This document shows, piece after piece, positions 24,545 through 34,402 of a stretch of 64,000 nucleotides of DNA (positions are counted from its first letter, which is position 1; every line of letters begins with the position of its first letter). Made by a program: the position numbers and the translations under genes. The notes under the pieces are model-generated. The model was not told the origin of the DNA. It did no database searches and saw nothing but the letters and a program-made list of their open reading frames with translations. Origin of the DNA: Demequina sp. NBRC 110055 (GTDB taxonomy: Bacteria > Actinomycetota > Actinomycetes > Actinomycetales > Demequinaceae); NCBI RefSeq assembly GCF_002090135.1, contig NZ_BBRL01000004.1, forward strand, positions 372,001 through 436,000. Reading direction: 5' to 3'.

Positions 24545-27025
24545 ATGGCCGACCGCGACGCGACGCAGGACGCCCCTGCGAGCGACGATCCGCTGCGGGG
24601 CGTCTCCGTCGTCGACGCACCTGAGACGCGCGTGCACCGCGTCACGGACATCATCGCGGCCTCTATCACCACACTGGGCATCGTTCTGGTGCTGCTGCTC
24701 GGCGCCTACGGCACCGCCACCACCGAGGGCCTGACCGAGGATGTGCAGGGCTTCGCGCGCGTGCTGCAGCGCCTCCTGGTCGCTCCGGTCAACCTGTTCT
24801 CCGGCATCGTCACCATCGTCGTGCCCCTCGCGGTCATCATCGACCTGGGCTTCAGGCGCGAACCGCGGCGCATCCTCGAGGTCATCGGCGCGGGTGTGCT
24901 CGCGTTCATCGTCACCGTGATCGCCGCGATCACGACGCTCGAGTTCGGCGCCGACGAGCTGGTCCGCTCGCTGTCGGTGAGGACCTCCGAGGGAGAGATG
25001 GTGGTGCAGCTGCCCGCCTACCTCGCCGCTGTCGCCGCCATGCTGACCGCGGCCGGGCTGCGCACCACGCGCCGGGTGCTGTCGATCTCGTGGCCGTTCG
25101 TGTGGATCGCCGCCGCCGTCGGCGTCATCTCGGGCATCGTGACGCTGCCCGCGGCGATCACCGTGGTGTTGATCGGGCGCGCCTCGGGCCTGGTACTGCG
25201 CTGGGCGGTGGGCTCGACGGCCGATCGGGCGTATGGCGCGCAGCTCGCCGACGGCATCCGCCGAGCAGGGTTTGAGCCGCGCAGGATCGTCCGCGCCGAC
25301 CATCACGACGCGTACGAGCCCGAGGGGCACGACGACGTCGCCGCGGCGATTGGCCGCACACGCTCCGGACGCATCTATTCGGTGACGACCGTCGAGGGCC
25401 ACCAGCTCATCGTGCTCGCGCTCGACGGCGACCAGCACGCCGCAGGCTTCATCTCCAAGTGGTGGCAGACCATCCGTTTCCGCGGCCTGGACCCCAGGGC
25501 CGAGGTGAGCCTGCGCCACGCCGCCGAGTCCACGGCGCTCGTCTCCCATGCCGCACGCTCGGCGGGCGTACGGACCGCGCGCGTGCTGGGCATGAGCCAG
25601 GCGCGCGACACCATGCTGGTGGTCTACCAGCGCCCCGTCGCGATGCGGGCGCTGTCCGAGATGACCGCGGACGAGGTCGACGACGACATGCTCGACTCGA
25701 TCTGGTCGCAGTTTGGCCAGGCGCACGCGGCCGGCATCTCGCACCGTCAGGTCTCCGCCGACACGATCCTGGTGGGCGATGGCGAGGCCACCGGCACCCC
25801 GCTGGTATGGATCACCAGCTGGGACATGGGCGAGGTGGCGACATCGACGCTGGCCCGGCGCCTGGACAACGTCCAGGTGCTCGCGGCCACCGCCGCCATC
25901 GTCGGATCGGATCGCGCCGTCGACGCGGCGTTCCGAGCGCTCGGCGAGGACATCGTGGAGCAGGTCGCGCCGCTGCTGCAGTCCATCGTGCTGCCGCGCT
26001 CGACCCAGAGGGCGCTCAAGGCACATGGGGATCGCCTCAAGGACACCCGCGCGGCGATCGTGGCGCGGGTGCCCGATGCCGAGATCGAGCAGCAGAACAT
26101 CGCCCGCTTCGGATGGCGCACCATCGTCCTGTTTGGCGCCGCCGTCCTCATCGGCACCGTCATCCTCACCACGTTCAACACTCAGGAGATCCTGGGGGCG
26201 CTGTCGAGCGCCAACCCCGCGTGGCTCGTCGGCGCCTTCGCCTGGTCGCTGCTGACCTACGCGGGCGCGGCCTTGGCCATGCTCGCCTTCTCACCGGTGC
26301 GCCTGCCCTGGGGACGCGTGCTCTTCACCCAGGTGGCGGCCGGGTACATCGCCGTCGCGGTGCCTGCGGGCGTGGGACCCGCGGCCCTCAATCTGCGGCT
26401 GTTGACGCGCAGGCGCGTGGCGGGACCGCTCGCGGTCGCGACGGTCGCCTTGGTGCAGGTGTCCGCGGTGGTCGTGACGGTCGTCGGCCTGCTGGCCCTG
26501 ACGCTGTTCACCGGCTCCGAGGGGACGCTCGCGGCGCTGCCGTCGACGGCGGTCCTCATCGGCATTGGCGTCGCGGCGGTGGTCATCACCGCGTTCATGC
26601 TGGTGCCGAAAGTGCGCCGCTGGACGCTCGCGAAGATCATGCCGACGCTGCGTCAGACCTGGCCCCGGCTGGTCCAAATCCTGGGTCAGCCGTGGCGCCT
26701 GGCGCTGGGGCTCGCGGGCAACCTGGTCCAGACGGTGGCGTTCGTCGGCACGTTCTATTGCACCCTCGAGGCCTTCGGTCAGGACCTCGCGATCATCGAC
26801 GTGACGATCCTGTTCTTCCTGTCGAACGCGGTCGGCGCGGTGGTCCCCACGCCCGGTGGCCTGGGCGCCGTCGAAGCCTCGCTGATCGCGGGACTCACGG
26901 GTGCGGGCGTGCCGCTGCCCGTCGCGACGCCGGTGGTGCTGATCTACCGCTTCATCACCTACTGGATCCGCATCCCCATGGGCTTCGTGGCCATGCAGTG
27001 GCTCACGCGCAAGGGTGAGATGTAG
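24545..27025 (+). CDS. Large UPF0104/LPG-synthase-TM protein with degenerate kinase-like domain
   Basis: An 826-residue three-part protein. Residues about 35-220 hold an N-terminal membrane domain of about six helices. Residues about 235-510 are soluble and resemble an APH/ABC1-like kinase, but the catalytic-loop equivalent HRQVSADTIL (H400 onward) lacks the catalytic aspartate, so it looks like a pseudokinase. Residues about 520-820 form a lysylphosphatidylglycerol-synthase-type transmembrane domain with the typical VPTPGGLGAVEASLIAGL motif. The organisation is known in actinobacteria, where the proteins are annotated only by domain; they may flip or transport lipids. Start ATG 24545, soon after the CPBP gene. 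Confidence 0.75.
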   Translation: MADRDATQDAPASDDPLRGVSVVDAPETRVHRVTDIIAASITTLGIVLVLLLGAYGTATTEGLTEDVQGFARVLQRLLVAPVNLFSGIVTIVVPLAVIIDLGFRREPRRILEVIGAGVLAFIVTVIAAITTLEFGADELVRSLSVRTSEGEMVVQLPAYLAAVAAMLTAAGLRTTRRVLSISWPFVWIAAAVGVISGIVTLPAAITVVLIGRASGLVLRWAVGSTADRAYGAQLADGIRRAGFEPRRIVRADHHDAYEPEGHDDVAAAIGRTRSGRIYSVTTVEGHQLIVLALDGDQHAAGFISKWWQTIRFRGLDPRAEVSLRHAAESTALVSHAARSAGVRTARVLGMSQARDTMLVVYQRPVAMRALSEMTADEVDDDMLDSIWSQFGQAHAAGISHRQVSADTILVGDGEATGTPLVWITSWDMGEVATSTLARRLDNVQVLAATAAIVGSDRAVDAAFRALGEDIVEQVAPLLQSIVLPRSTQRALKAHGDRLKDTRAAIVARVPDAEIEQQNIARFGWRTIVLFGAAVLIGTVILTTFNTQEILGALSSANPAWLVGAFAWSLLTYAGAALAMLAFSPVRLPWGRVLFTQVAAGYIAVAVPAGVGPAALNLRLLTRRRVAGPLAVATVALVQVSAVVVTVVGLLALTLFTGSEGTLAALPSTAVLIGIGVAAVVITAFMLVPKVRRWTLAKIMPTLRQTWPRLVQILGQPWRLALGLAGNLVQTVAFVGTFYCTLEAFGQDLAIIDVTILFFLSNAVGAVVPTPGGLGAVEASLIAGLTGAGVPLPVATPVVLIYRFITYWIRIPMGFVAMQWLTRKGEM

Positions 27026-27166
27026 CTCTTGTCAGTCGGCGCCCTGCTCTGGCAAAGGACGCTAGTTGAGCAAAGTTGTCGATCTAGTCTGGCGATTGCC
27101 GGGATGTAGCGACCAGGTCTGGTGTTCTTCTCCATGGGCGACCGCACGATTGGGGCTCGCCACCTG

Positions 27167-27463
27167 TTACGCACTGAGCGACGCGAAGACGCCCGCCGTC
27201 ACCACCACCGTGAGAACACACGCCACGACAATCCGCGGCTTCCACGCACGATTCCATGGCACGAGGGCCACCGGGCACATCCAGACGGCAGACCCGGCTG
27301 CGATCCACATCAACGTCTCGAGAGGATCGGAGAGACCGTCGTGCGGCGTCCCACCAAAAACCCAGCCGGTGGTGAGCAGAGCAATGACATACAGGTACAT
27401 CGCACACACGGTGCTCACGGGCATAGCCCACAAGAAATGCCATGGGTTCGCCGGCTTGTCCAT
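27167..27463 (-). CDS. Small membrane protein, unknown function
   Basis: A 98-residue protein with three hydrophobic stretches (about 8-30, 44-60, 75-97) and no family I recognise. The ATG at 27463 is preceded by a GGGGGG run 4-9 bases upstream. It is divergent from the GNAT gene with a 43-base gap and ends 141 bases after the UPF0104 stop. It could be a real orphan gene; the coding signal is modest. Confidence 0.5.
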   Translation of the reverse strand: MDKPANPWHFLWAMPVSTVCAMYLYVIALLTTGWVFGGTPHDGLSDPLETLMWIAAGSAVWMCPVALVPWNRAWKPRIVVACVLTVVVTAGVFASLSA

Positions 27464-27506
27464 CCCTACCCCCCGGTCGGTTCGCTTGCGGCACGATACC
27501 GCGCCG

Positions 27507-28088
27507 ATGTGGAAAACTGCCCAGGTGAATGGCCCGCCACCGACAGTCCGACCTGCCACCGCATCGGACATCCCCGCCCTCGTCGACCTGGCCGCCGCCA
27601 CGTTCCCGCTGGCGTGCCCACCCACCACCACGCGCGAGGCGATGGACGCGCATATCGCGGCCAAGCTCAACGCTGACGTGATTGGTGGCTGGGTTTCCTC
27701 GCCCATCCATTCCGTAGTGGTGGCCGATGCCGTGGTTGCCGGAACGCTCGACGGCTACGCCTTGGCGACGTACGGCCCCTGCGGGGACCCCGAGGCGGCC
27801 GTCGCACTCGACCGTGTGGGGGTCGCCTCCGACCCGGTGCACGAACTGTCCAAGATCTACGTGTGCGCCGAGGCCCAGGGCAACGGGCTCGCCGGCGCGC
27901 TGATGGAGGCCGCCGTCGCAGCCACACGCGAGGCGCACGGGCCGGGCCCGGTGTGGCTCGGCACTAACGATGCCAACCTGCGGGCACAGGCGTTCTACCG
28001 TCGCCATGGCTTCACGCAGGTGGGTACACGCACCTTCGTCGTGGGCGGCAGTCGCGAATCCGACGTCGTGATGCTGCGGCGCGACTGA
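27507..28088 (+). CDS. GNAT acetyltransferase
   Basis: A 193-residue GNAT-fold protein. The acetyl-CoA-binding motif A is read in HELSKIYVCAEAQGNGLAG (about 110-128, the Q-x-x-G-x-G/A loop), followed by the motif B strand VWLGTNDANLRAQAFYRRHGF (as separate segments). Substrate unknown. ATG 27507 lacks a clear ribosome-binding site; GTG 27525 is an alternative start. A near-copy of the 15-base repeat lies at 27722-27736, encoding a VADAV stretch. Confidence 0.8.
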   Translation: MWKTAQVNGPPPTVRPATASDIPALVDLAAATFPLACPPTTTREAMDAHIAAKLNADVIGGWVSSPIHSVVVADAVVAGTLDGYALATYGPCGDPEAAVALDRVGVASDPVHELSKIYVCAEAQGNGLAGALMEAAVAATREAHGPGPVWLGTNDANLRAQAFYRRHGFTQVGTRTFVVGGSRESDVVMLRRD

Positions 28089-28153
28089 TCGTGCCGGCCC
28101 GCGTCCGGCCGCAGCTCGTCTCCCCCTCGTTGGACGACGAGCCGCGGCGGACC

Positions 28154-31100
28154 CTAACGGCAGGTGCCCGTACGAGCCCACACGGCGGCGGTACCGGGCT
28201 CTTGGTTCCGAGTCCAGTATCCGGCAGTCCACTCGGCGCCATCGAAGACCACGACGTCGCCTTCGACATAGACGCCGGTCGACGTCCACGAGTCGCGGAC
28301 CTCCCCGGTGCACTCAACGGGAGCGCCCGCTTGCGCCCACGCTCCGTACAACTGGCTCCCCGGCTTCTCGCCGCGGCTCCACCACAGTGCGACCCACACG
28401 CCGTCGTCATGCGCGACGGTGTCACCGGAGTTGTACACAGCAGTGGAGGTCCACTCGTGACACGGAGCGTCGTGGCACTCGGCGGCGGCGCCGACCTCGG
28501 CCCACGCGCCGTTCGCGTTGCCGCCCGGCTCGTCTCCCTTCGTGTTCCACAGCGCCCGATACAGCGCGCCGTCGTAGAGGACGGTGTCACCGGCGGTATA
28601 CCGCTGCGCGCGGTCCCAGGCGGGCGCAGCCGCCTGGACCGTGACTCGGACCGTTGCCTCACCGCTCAACCCTGACGCGTTTGTGACGCGGTAGGTCACG
28701 ATCGCCTCACCTGATGCCGCGGCGGTGGCAGCGAAACGCACGAACCCATCACCGACGACGAACGTGCCTTCGTCCACTGTGGTGCTCGAGACTTCGGCAC
28801 CCGCGTCATCGAGAAGCGTGAGGCTCGCGGCGTCGAGCGGCGGGAAGGTGCCGTCGTTCGCGAGGACGTCGATGTCGACGGACTGCCCCGCCACGACAGT
28901 GCCGACGTCGTCCTGGACGGCCGGCGGCATGACTACATCGATGACCGTCGTGGCGCTTGAGCCATCTTCGGCCGTCACCGTCACGTCAAACGGCCCGCTG
29001 CTGACCGGCACGGTCACGGTTCCATCAACCGTTCGCGTGCCGTCAACCGCGACAGAGGCGAAAGGGCTCACCGGCTCGGCAGCAATAGTGACGTCGTCCG
29101 TGCCGGCGTCCAACACGAGTGAGTACGCTCCGTCGGATACCCGGGTCAGTTCACCCGGATCTGCGGTGAGGTGGGCAAGAGCGGTCATGGACGGCGCGTA
29201 CCCCTCCCCCGACCAAATACGAACATCGTCGATGTCCGCGGAGCCGTTGTTCGACGTATTCGCGTAGGTCGTGACCACCGCGATTCCCGAACGGACGGGG
29301 TTGCGTAGAGACGCTTGATCGAGAACCCGCTCACCGTCGAGAGACAGGGAGTAGGTCTGCGTCGTGGTGTCGATCACCACGGTCACCAGCACCCACTCGC
29401 CTTCCGCATAGGTCCCGACGCTGGACAGATAGGTGGCACCATCGCGTGCGCTGATGTTGCCATCGCTGAACCCGATGCTCACCAGGTCCTCGCCCTGGGC
29501 GTTGCGGATGTACGGGGCGCCGAAGAACGTCGCTCCCGAGGTGGGCTGACCCTCGGGCCGGCGCACCCGCTGCTGGACGGTGATGACTCCGGTAATCGGG
29601 TCAGCTGCCGTGTACGTCAGCGCGGTCGGGGACGCGCCGCTCGCCGCATCGGCCCGTTCGAGATGACCATACTGATTGCCATCGGTTGCGACCACCGTGA
29701 CGACTCCGGCGCCGGCCTCCGCCACGAGCGGAGCGACGTCGACAGCGGGGCCGGTTTCGAACGACTCGAAATCAACCGCTGCGAGGTAGTTTGGCTTCTG
29801 CACATCCATGGTGAGCGTGTACGTGGTCACCGCCGTTCCGTCTGCCGATGCCACCTCCACGACCACCCTTGAGCCGTCTTCGACTGTGACGGCGACCGCG
29901 CTTCCGGACGTCACCTCGTCACCGTTGACGGTGACATCCGAGGACGGCCCGACGGCAACGGGAGTGACGACCACGCTCGACGTACCCACGGGCACCGCGA
30001 CCGCGTACTCCTCCACGTCAGGAGAGAAGGAGGGCGACAACGTGCCTCCCTCGACGCCCAGGGATGCGAGCGTCGCATCGGCGGCGAGGAATCCTCGAGT
30101 GACGCGCAAGGTGTACGTCGTCGAGGAGCCGTTCTCGGCAATGACGCTGATCGGGATGTCGTTCAGCCCCTCGTCGAGCGGGACAGTGACCGACTCGCCC
30201 GCCTCCGCGCGAACGCCACCGATCTCGACACCCTGAGCCGTGACCGATCCGGGGATGGCCCACACATCGAGCGTCGAGGTAGCTGCGGGAACATCGAGGC
30301 GATACCCGTCGGTGTCGGCGACAGGCACCCCTGCGCTCGTCGAGAGCGAGGCCAGCGATCCGTCGCCCGTGTCAGGCTGCGACCCCTGCAGGATCAAAAC
30401 GTTGTCGATACGCACGGTGGAGTAGTTCGAACTATTGGCGTAGTACTGAATCTTGCCAATCGCATCCATCGGGTTGCGGAACCCCGCACCTTCGATGACC
30501 GTGACGCCGTCAATCATCAGATCGAAGGTCTGGTTCACCGTGTCGAGCACCTGAGTCAGCGTGTACCACTGTCCCAACGTGTAGCGCATGAGGCTGCTCG
30601 AGGACGTGCCCTGGTACGCGACGATGTCTCCCTTGCTGAACGCCAAGGCCGTGCCGACGGCCCCTCCGTCATCCCAGATGTAGGGGACGCTGAACCAACT
30701 ATTCGAGCCGGTATCCGCGACCTTCATCACCCGCGCCTGAACGGTGACGATGCCGGTCAGCGGCGACGAGTAGGCACGCGTCAGCTCGGTGGTCCCGCTA
30801 TTCGCGTTCCGCGCAAGCGTGAACGCTCGACCGTCCTCGACCTCCGTCACGCTGACCGACCCACCCGACTGAGAAACCGTGTACCCGTCCGTGGCGTTGG
30901 CGAAGGTGCCGACGGGACGGTCGTCGACGGTGTCCTGGAAGATCACCTCTGGAACCATCGGCTGTAGCAGCAGGGCGCCCGCCTGGCTGGTGGCGGCCGG
31001 GTCGATCGTGATACCGCGAACCTCGGCCGGACGCATGTCTGGTGCCGATGCGCGGATCGTGTAGCCGTCCCCGATGGGTGTCTCGATGGCGAACGCACCT

Positions 31101-33175
31101 GAGGAATCGGACACGCCCGATGCCACAACGCCTTCCGCGCCTGAGATCTCCACGGAGGCCCCCTCGAACCCTGCGCCCGTCACGTCTCGCACGGTGCCGC
31201 TCGCGGTTCCCACGGTGGAGTTGGACTCGAGTACGACGGTCACGAGGGCCGAGGTACCCGTGCTCGTGGAGGAGGAGACAGCCTCCCCCTCATAGCCGGT
31301 GCGGGTCGCCGATATATCAATGTCACCCAGGGGCACGCCTGTCATCCGGAACCACCCCCGAGCGTCGGTGGTCTCGGTGTCTGCGACGCCCGTCACACTG
31401 ACGGTGGCACCAGACAGGCGCCGGCCCGAAGGGTCGGTGACGAAGCCAGCCACCGCCTCGGTGGTCGCGCCGACTGGCGTCGCGTACTCGAAGGCGCCGA
31501 CGTCCGGCTGCCCGTTCGGGAGTGCAACGCCGGCATAGTCCACGGCGGGGCTGCCGTTGATAGATGCAGCCGTGTTGACGGCCTTGGATCCCGACAGGGG
31601 AGCGAAGCCGAGCGCGAGGTCGAGCTGCGGACCTGAGGCGAGATCACCGTAAGGGCCGGTCACGTTGGTGTCACTGAACAGGGGATCACCCACCAAGGCA
31701 GCAGCGTCCGAGTCGGGCACTGTGAGGTTGGACGAGTAGAGGTTGTTGTCGTACGTGATCGTGGGGCTGGTGGTCAGCGTTGCCCCCGCGCGCGAGGAGT
31801 AGAACACGTTGTTCGACAGGTGATAGGTCCCGTTGAGCGACGAGCCATAGCCGTAGGCAAGGTAGTTCGAGGTCGTGTTGTAGACCGTGTTGTTGTAGAC
31901 ATGCGCGACGGCGGCCCGGTCCGAGTGAAGATAGATCGGGTAGCGGCTCGACTCGGTGATGACGTTGTAGCGGATCACCGCGTCCCCGAAAACGAACTGG
32001 CAGATGAGGACGCCGTCACCGTTTCCGTGCAGGTAGTTGTACTGAATCACCTGGTTCGTGGTGCCCTTGTCTGGGTCGATACCGTTCGAGTCGGCTCCGC
32101 CGGCCTTGCGTTGAGTGTCGTAGACCTCGTTGTACTGGATGGTGACGTCGTCCGCGTAATAGGTCTCAATCCCCGACGTGCCGGCGCGCTCCACCACGTT
32201 GTGCTCGACGAGGGCACCCCGAATGTTGGTGAGGTACATGCCGTTGCAGCCGTAATCGGTGCCGTCTTGGTACACGTAGTTGCCGCGAATGACGACGTTG
32301 GTGTGAGGGGCGAAGGCGGGGTCCGACGCATTGGCTCGGGTGCCCCAGCCGGTGGCTGTGGCGATCGTGTTGCCATTCCCATCGGTTCCGTCGCCCGTGT
32401 ATTGCTTGAACACGATGCCGGCGAAGGAGGTGTTAACCACCGACGAGCCCTCGATGAGCACATCGTTGAGGATCGTGGGCGTGTCCTGCGGGTCCTGGAT
32501 GTCCGCGACCGCCGCGTCGAACACGATGCCACCGGTCTTCTTGGAGCCATCCCAGCCTGTCTTGAACGTGACGCCGGGTTCATTATTGGCCACATCGCCG
32601 CTGATCCAGTTCACCTCACCGGTGACGTCGTGAACATCGACGTCACGCACGACAAAGCCGCTGAGGGTCGTGCCGCTATCGCCCGACACGTGAATACCGC
32701 GCAGGTCCTTAAGATCCGAACCCGACGGCGATCCTGAGACCGTCGCGTTCGACACATCGAGCTCGGAGATGATCCAGTGTTGCTGGTTAAAGAGGCGCAC
32801 CACATCGCCCACTTCTCCCTGACCGCGCAGCGCGGGCTTGGCTCCGTCGCCGTAGCTGGCGATGGTGATGGGGTCGTCGGACGTGCCTGACCCTTGCGGC
32901 CAGAGTTGACCCGTCCAGGTGTCGCCGGATTCGAGACGGATGACGTCGCCCGGCGCGAAGGTGGTGGCGTTGACCTTCTCGAGGCTGCGCCATGCGGTGG
33001 CCGGCGAGGTGCCGTCAGCGGTGTCATCGCCCCCGTCGGCGTCGACGTAGTAGGTGGAGCCGCTTCCGGCAGCGGCCACTGCTGGCGTCGCCGTAACAAC
33101 GGTCGCGAGAAAGAGCGTCAGGAGGACGGTGGCGGCGGCAAGAACCGCGCGGCTTTTTGTCAGGACGAGCGTCAT
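28154..33175 (-). CDS. Giant secreted beta-helix protein with three CBM5/12-like modules
   Basis: A 1673-residue exported protein: Sec signal (1-35, cut near AVA-A), right-handed parallel beta-helix (about 40-560), two carboxypeptidase-regulatory-like beta sandwiches (about 570-735), LamG/concanavalin-like domain (about 740-935), two cadherin-like beta sandwiches (about 940-1125), second LamG-like domain (about 1130-1320), another cadherin-like domain, an Ig-like domain (about 1415-1510) and three C-terminal chitin-binding/CBM5-12-like repeats near 1518, 1573 and 1628, each with a W...Y...GD and W..EPG pattern. The beta-helix resembles polysaccharide lyases or depolymerases, but no catalytic residues can be assigned. 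Position after the KDG kinase suggests it attacks or binds a uronate-containing polysaccharide outside the cell. ATG 33175 with AAGGA upstream. Confidence 0.8.
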   Translation of the reverse strand: MTLVLTKSRAVLAAATVLLTLFLATVVTATPAVAAAGSGSTYYVDADGGDDTADGTSPATAWRSLEKVNATTFAPGDVIRLESGDTWTGQLWPQGSGTSDDPITIASYGDGAKPALRGQGEVGDVVRLFNQQHWIISELDVSNATVSGSPSGSDLKDLRGIHVSGDSGTTLSGFVVRDVDVHDVTGEVNWISGDVANNEPGVTFKTGWDGSKKTGGIVFDAAVADIQDPQDTPTILNDVLIEGSSVVNTSFAGIVFKQYTGDGTDGNGNTIATATGWGTRANASDPAFAPHTNVVIRGNYVYQDGTDYGCNGMYLTNIRGALVEHNVVERAGTSGIETYYADDVTIQYNEVYDTQRKAGGADSNGIDPDKGTTNQVIQYNYLHGNGDGVLICQFVFGDAVIRYNVITESSRYPIYLHSDRAAVAHVYNNTVYNTTSNYLAYGYGSSLNGTYHLSNNVFYSSRAGATLTTSPTITYDNNLYSSNLTVPDSDAAALVGDPLFSDTNVTGPYGDLASGPQLDLALGFAPLSGSKAVNTAASINGSPAVDYAGVALPNGQPDVGAFEYATPVGATTEAVAGFVTDPSGRRLSGATVSVTGVADTETTDARGWFRMTGVPLGDIDISATRTGYEGEAVSSSTSTGTSALVTVVLESNSTVGTASGTVRDVTGAGFEGASVEISGAEGVVASGVSDSSGAFAIETPIGDGYTIRASAPDMRPAEVRGITIDPAATSQAGALLLQPMVPEVIFQDTVDDRPVGTFANATDGYTVSQSGGSVSVTEVEDGRAFTLARNANSGTTELTRAYSSPLTGIVTVQARVMKVADTGSNSWFSVPYIWDDGGAVGTALAFSKGDIVAYQGTSSSSLMRYTLGQWYTLTQVLDTVNQTFDLMIDGVTVIEGAGFRNPMDAIGKIQYYANSSNYSTVRIDNVLILQGSQPDTGDGSLASLSTSAGVPVADTDGYRLDVPAATSTLDVWAIPGSVTAQGVEIGGVRAEAGESVTVPLDEGLNDIPISVIAENGSSTTYTLRVTRGFLAADATLASLGVEGGTLSPSFSPDVEEYAVAVPVGTSSVVVTPVAVGPSSDVTVNGDEVTSGSAVAVTVEDGSRVVVEVASADGTAVTTYTLTMDVQKPNYLAAVDFESFETGPAVDVAPLVAEAGAGVVTVVATDGNQYGHLERADAASGASPTALTYTAADPITGVITVQQRVRRPEGQPTSGATFFGAPYIRNAQGEDLVSIGFSDGNISARDGATYLSSVGTYAEGEWVLVTVVIDTTTQTYSLSLDGERVLDQASLRNPVRSGIAVVTTYANTSNNGSADIDDVRIWSGEGYAPSMTALAHLTADPGELTRVSDGAYSLVLDAGTDDVTIAAEPVSPFASVAVDGTRTVDGTVTVPVSSGPFDVTVTAEDGSSATTVIDVVMPPAVQDDVGTVVAGQSVDIDVLANDGTFPPLDAASLTLLDDAGAEVSSTTVDEGTFVVGDGFVRFAATAAASGEAIVTYRVTNASGLSGEATVRVTVQAAAPAWDRAQRYTAGDTVLYDGALYRALWNTKGDEPGGNANGAWAEVGAAAECHDAPCHEWTSTAVYNSGDTVAHDDGVWVALWWSRGEKPGSQLYGAWAQAGAPVECTGEVRDSWTSTGVYVEGDVVVFDGAEWTAGYWTRNQEPGTAAVWARTGTCR

Positions 33176-33271
33176 TGCTGGTTCCTTACGTGTCGTTCCG
33201 CAGTATCAAAGATGCTTGCTTGGTGACGCGGCGTCGCGTCGATGCCCTACCCGAGGTGGGCGCGAGGACGA

Positions 33272-33288
33272 GGTGCCACTGGGGCACC
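33272..33288. terminator. Small hairpin after kdgK
   Basis: GGTGCC (33272-33277) and GGCACC (33283-33288) form a short perfect stem just downstream of the KDG kinase stop (minus strand) and ahead of the beta-helix gene. It could partly separate the two transcripts; evidence is only the palindrome and its position. Confidence 0.3.
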
Positions 33289-33298
33289 GCGAGGGACG

Positions 33299-34402
33299 TT
33301 ATCTGTCGACGCGAGCACCTCCTCCGGCGGCCAACTTGTGCACCTCGGCCTTGGTGGCCATGGTCGTGTCGCCAGGGGTCGTCATGGCCAGGGCGCCGTG
33401 GGCGGCCCCGAGGTTGACGGCACGCTCAAGGGTGTCGCCTTCGAGCAGGCCGTGAATCAGCCCGGACGCGAAGGAGTCTCCGCCGCCGACCCTGTCGAGG
33501 ATCTCGAGGCCGTCACGTTGCGTGGCACGCACCACGCCAGAGTCCTTCGACCATGCCAGGGCGCCCCAGTCGTTCACGGTCGCGGATCGCACGCCACGCA
33601 TGGTGGTGGCGATGACGGAGAAGTTCGGGAACGCCTCAGCGGCGGCACCGATCATCTGCTCAAAGCCGGCCACATCCAGTTCAGCCAGGTCTTCGTCGAC
33701 GCCGGGAACCTCGAAGCCCAAAGAAGCTGTGAAGTCTTCCTCGTTGCCGATCATCACGTCCACATGGGGTGCGATGGCGCGGTTGACTTCTTGGGCACGC
33801 TCCTTGCCACCAATCGACTTCCACAAACTCGGCCGATAGTTCAGGTCATAAGAGACGACAGTGCCGTGGGCGTGGGCGGCCTCCACGGCCGCGATCACGG
33901 TCTCCGCGGCCGTGTCCGACAGGGCCGCGAAGATGCCGCCGGTGTGAAGCCAGCGCACACCAAGCTCGCCGAAGAGGTGATCGAAGTCAACGTCATCTGC
34001 AGTGAGCTGGGATGCGGCGGTGTGGCCACGGTCCGAGACGCCGACGGCGCCCCTGACGCCGAAGCCACGCTCGGTGAAGTTCAGGCCGTTACGCACAGAC
34101 CGGCCGATCCCGTCATAGTCCTTCCAGACGACGTTGCTGATGTCGACGCCGCCGGCGAGGATCAGGTTCTCCACCAAGTGGCCGACCTCGTTATCGGCCA
34201 ACGCCGTCACAATGCCGGTGCGATACCCGAACGCGCGGGCAAGACCACGCGACACGTTGTACTCACCCCCACCCTCCCAGGCCGTAAAGGACCTGGCGGT
34301 GCGAATACGCCCCTCGCCCGGGTCGAGGCGGAGCATCACCTCACCCAGGGAGACCGCATCGAAACGACACTCGGATGATGCCTTCACGTTCAGCACAGAC
34401 AC
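33299..34402 (-). CDS. kdgK: 2-dehydro-3-deoxygluconokinase
   Basis: A 367-residue PfkB-family sugar kinase that phosphorylates KDG to KDPG with ATP. The N-terminal FDAVSLGEVMLRLDPGEG and EGGGEYNVSRGLARAFG blocks fit KdgK, and the catalytic PfkB signature is DRVGGGDSFASGLIHGLL (read as two halves) with the catalytic aspartate in GGGDS. The GTG at 34402 starts directly after the aldolase TGA, with AAGGAGG 5 bases upstream. It completes the Ashwell pathway encoded upstream. Confidence 0.92.
   Translation of the reverse strand: MSVLNVKASSECRFDAVSLGEVMLRLDPGEGRIRTARSFTAWEGGGEYNVSRGLARAFGYRTGIVTALADNEVGHLVENLILAGGVDISNVVWKDYDGIGRSVRNGLNFTERGFGVRGAVGVSDRGHTAASQLTADDVDFDHLFGELGVRWLHTGGIFAALSDTAAETVIAAVEAAHAHGTVVSYDLNYRPSLWKSIGGKERAQEVNRAIAPHVDVMIGNEEDFTASLGFEVPGVDEDLAELDVAGFEQMIGAAAEAFPNFSVIATTMRGVRSATVNDWGALAWSKDSGVVRATQRDGLEILDRVGGGDSFASGLIHGLLEGDTLERAVNLGAAHGALAMTTPGDTTMATKAEVHKLAAGGGARVDR

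Noticed and set aside
23798-26026. 742-codon minus-strand open frame
   Set aside because: Antisense to the CPBP and UPF0104 genes; His/Arg/Gln-rich low-complexity composition typical of reverse frames.
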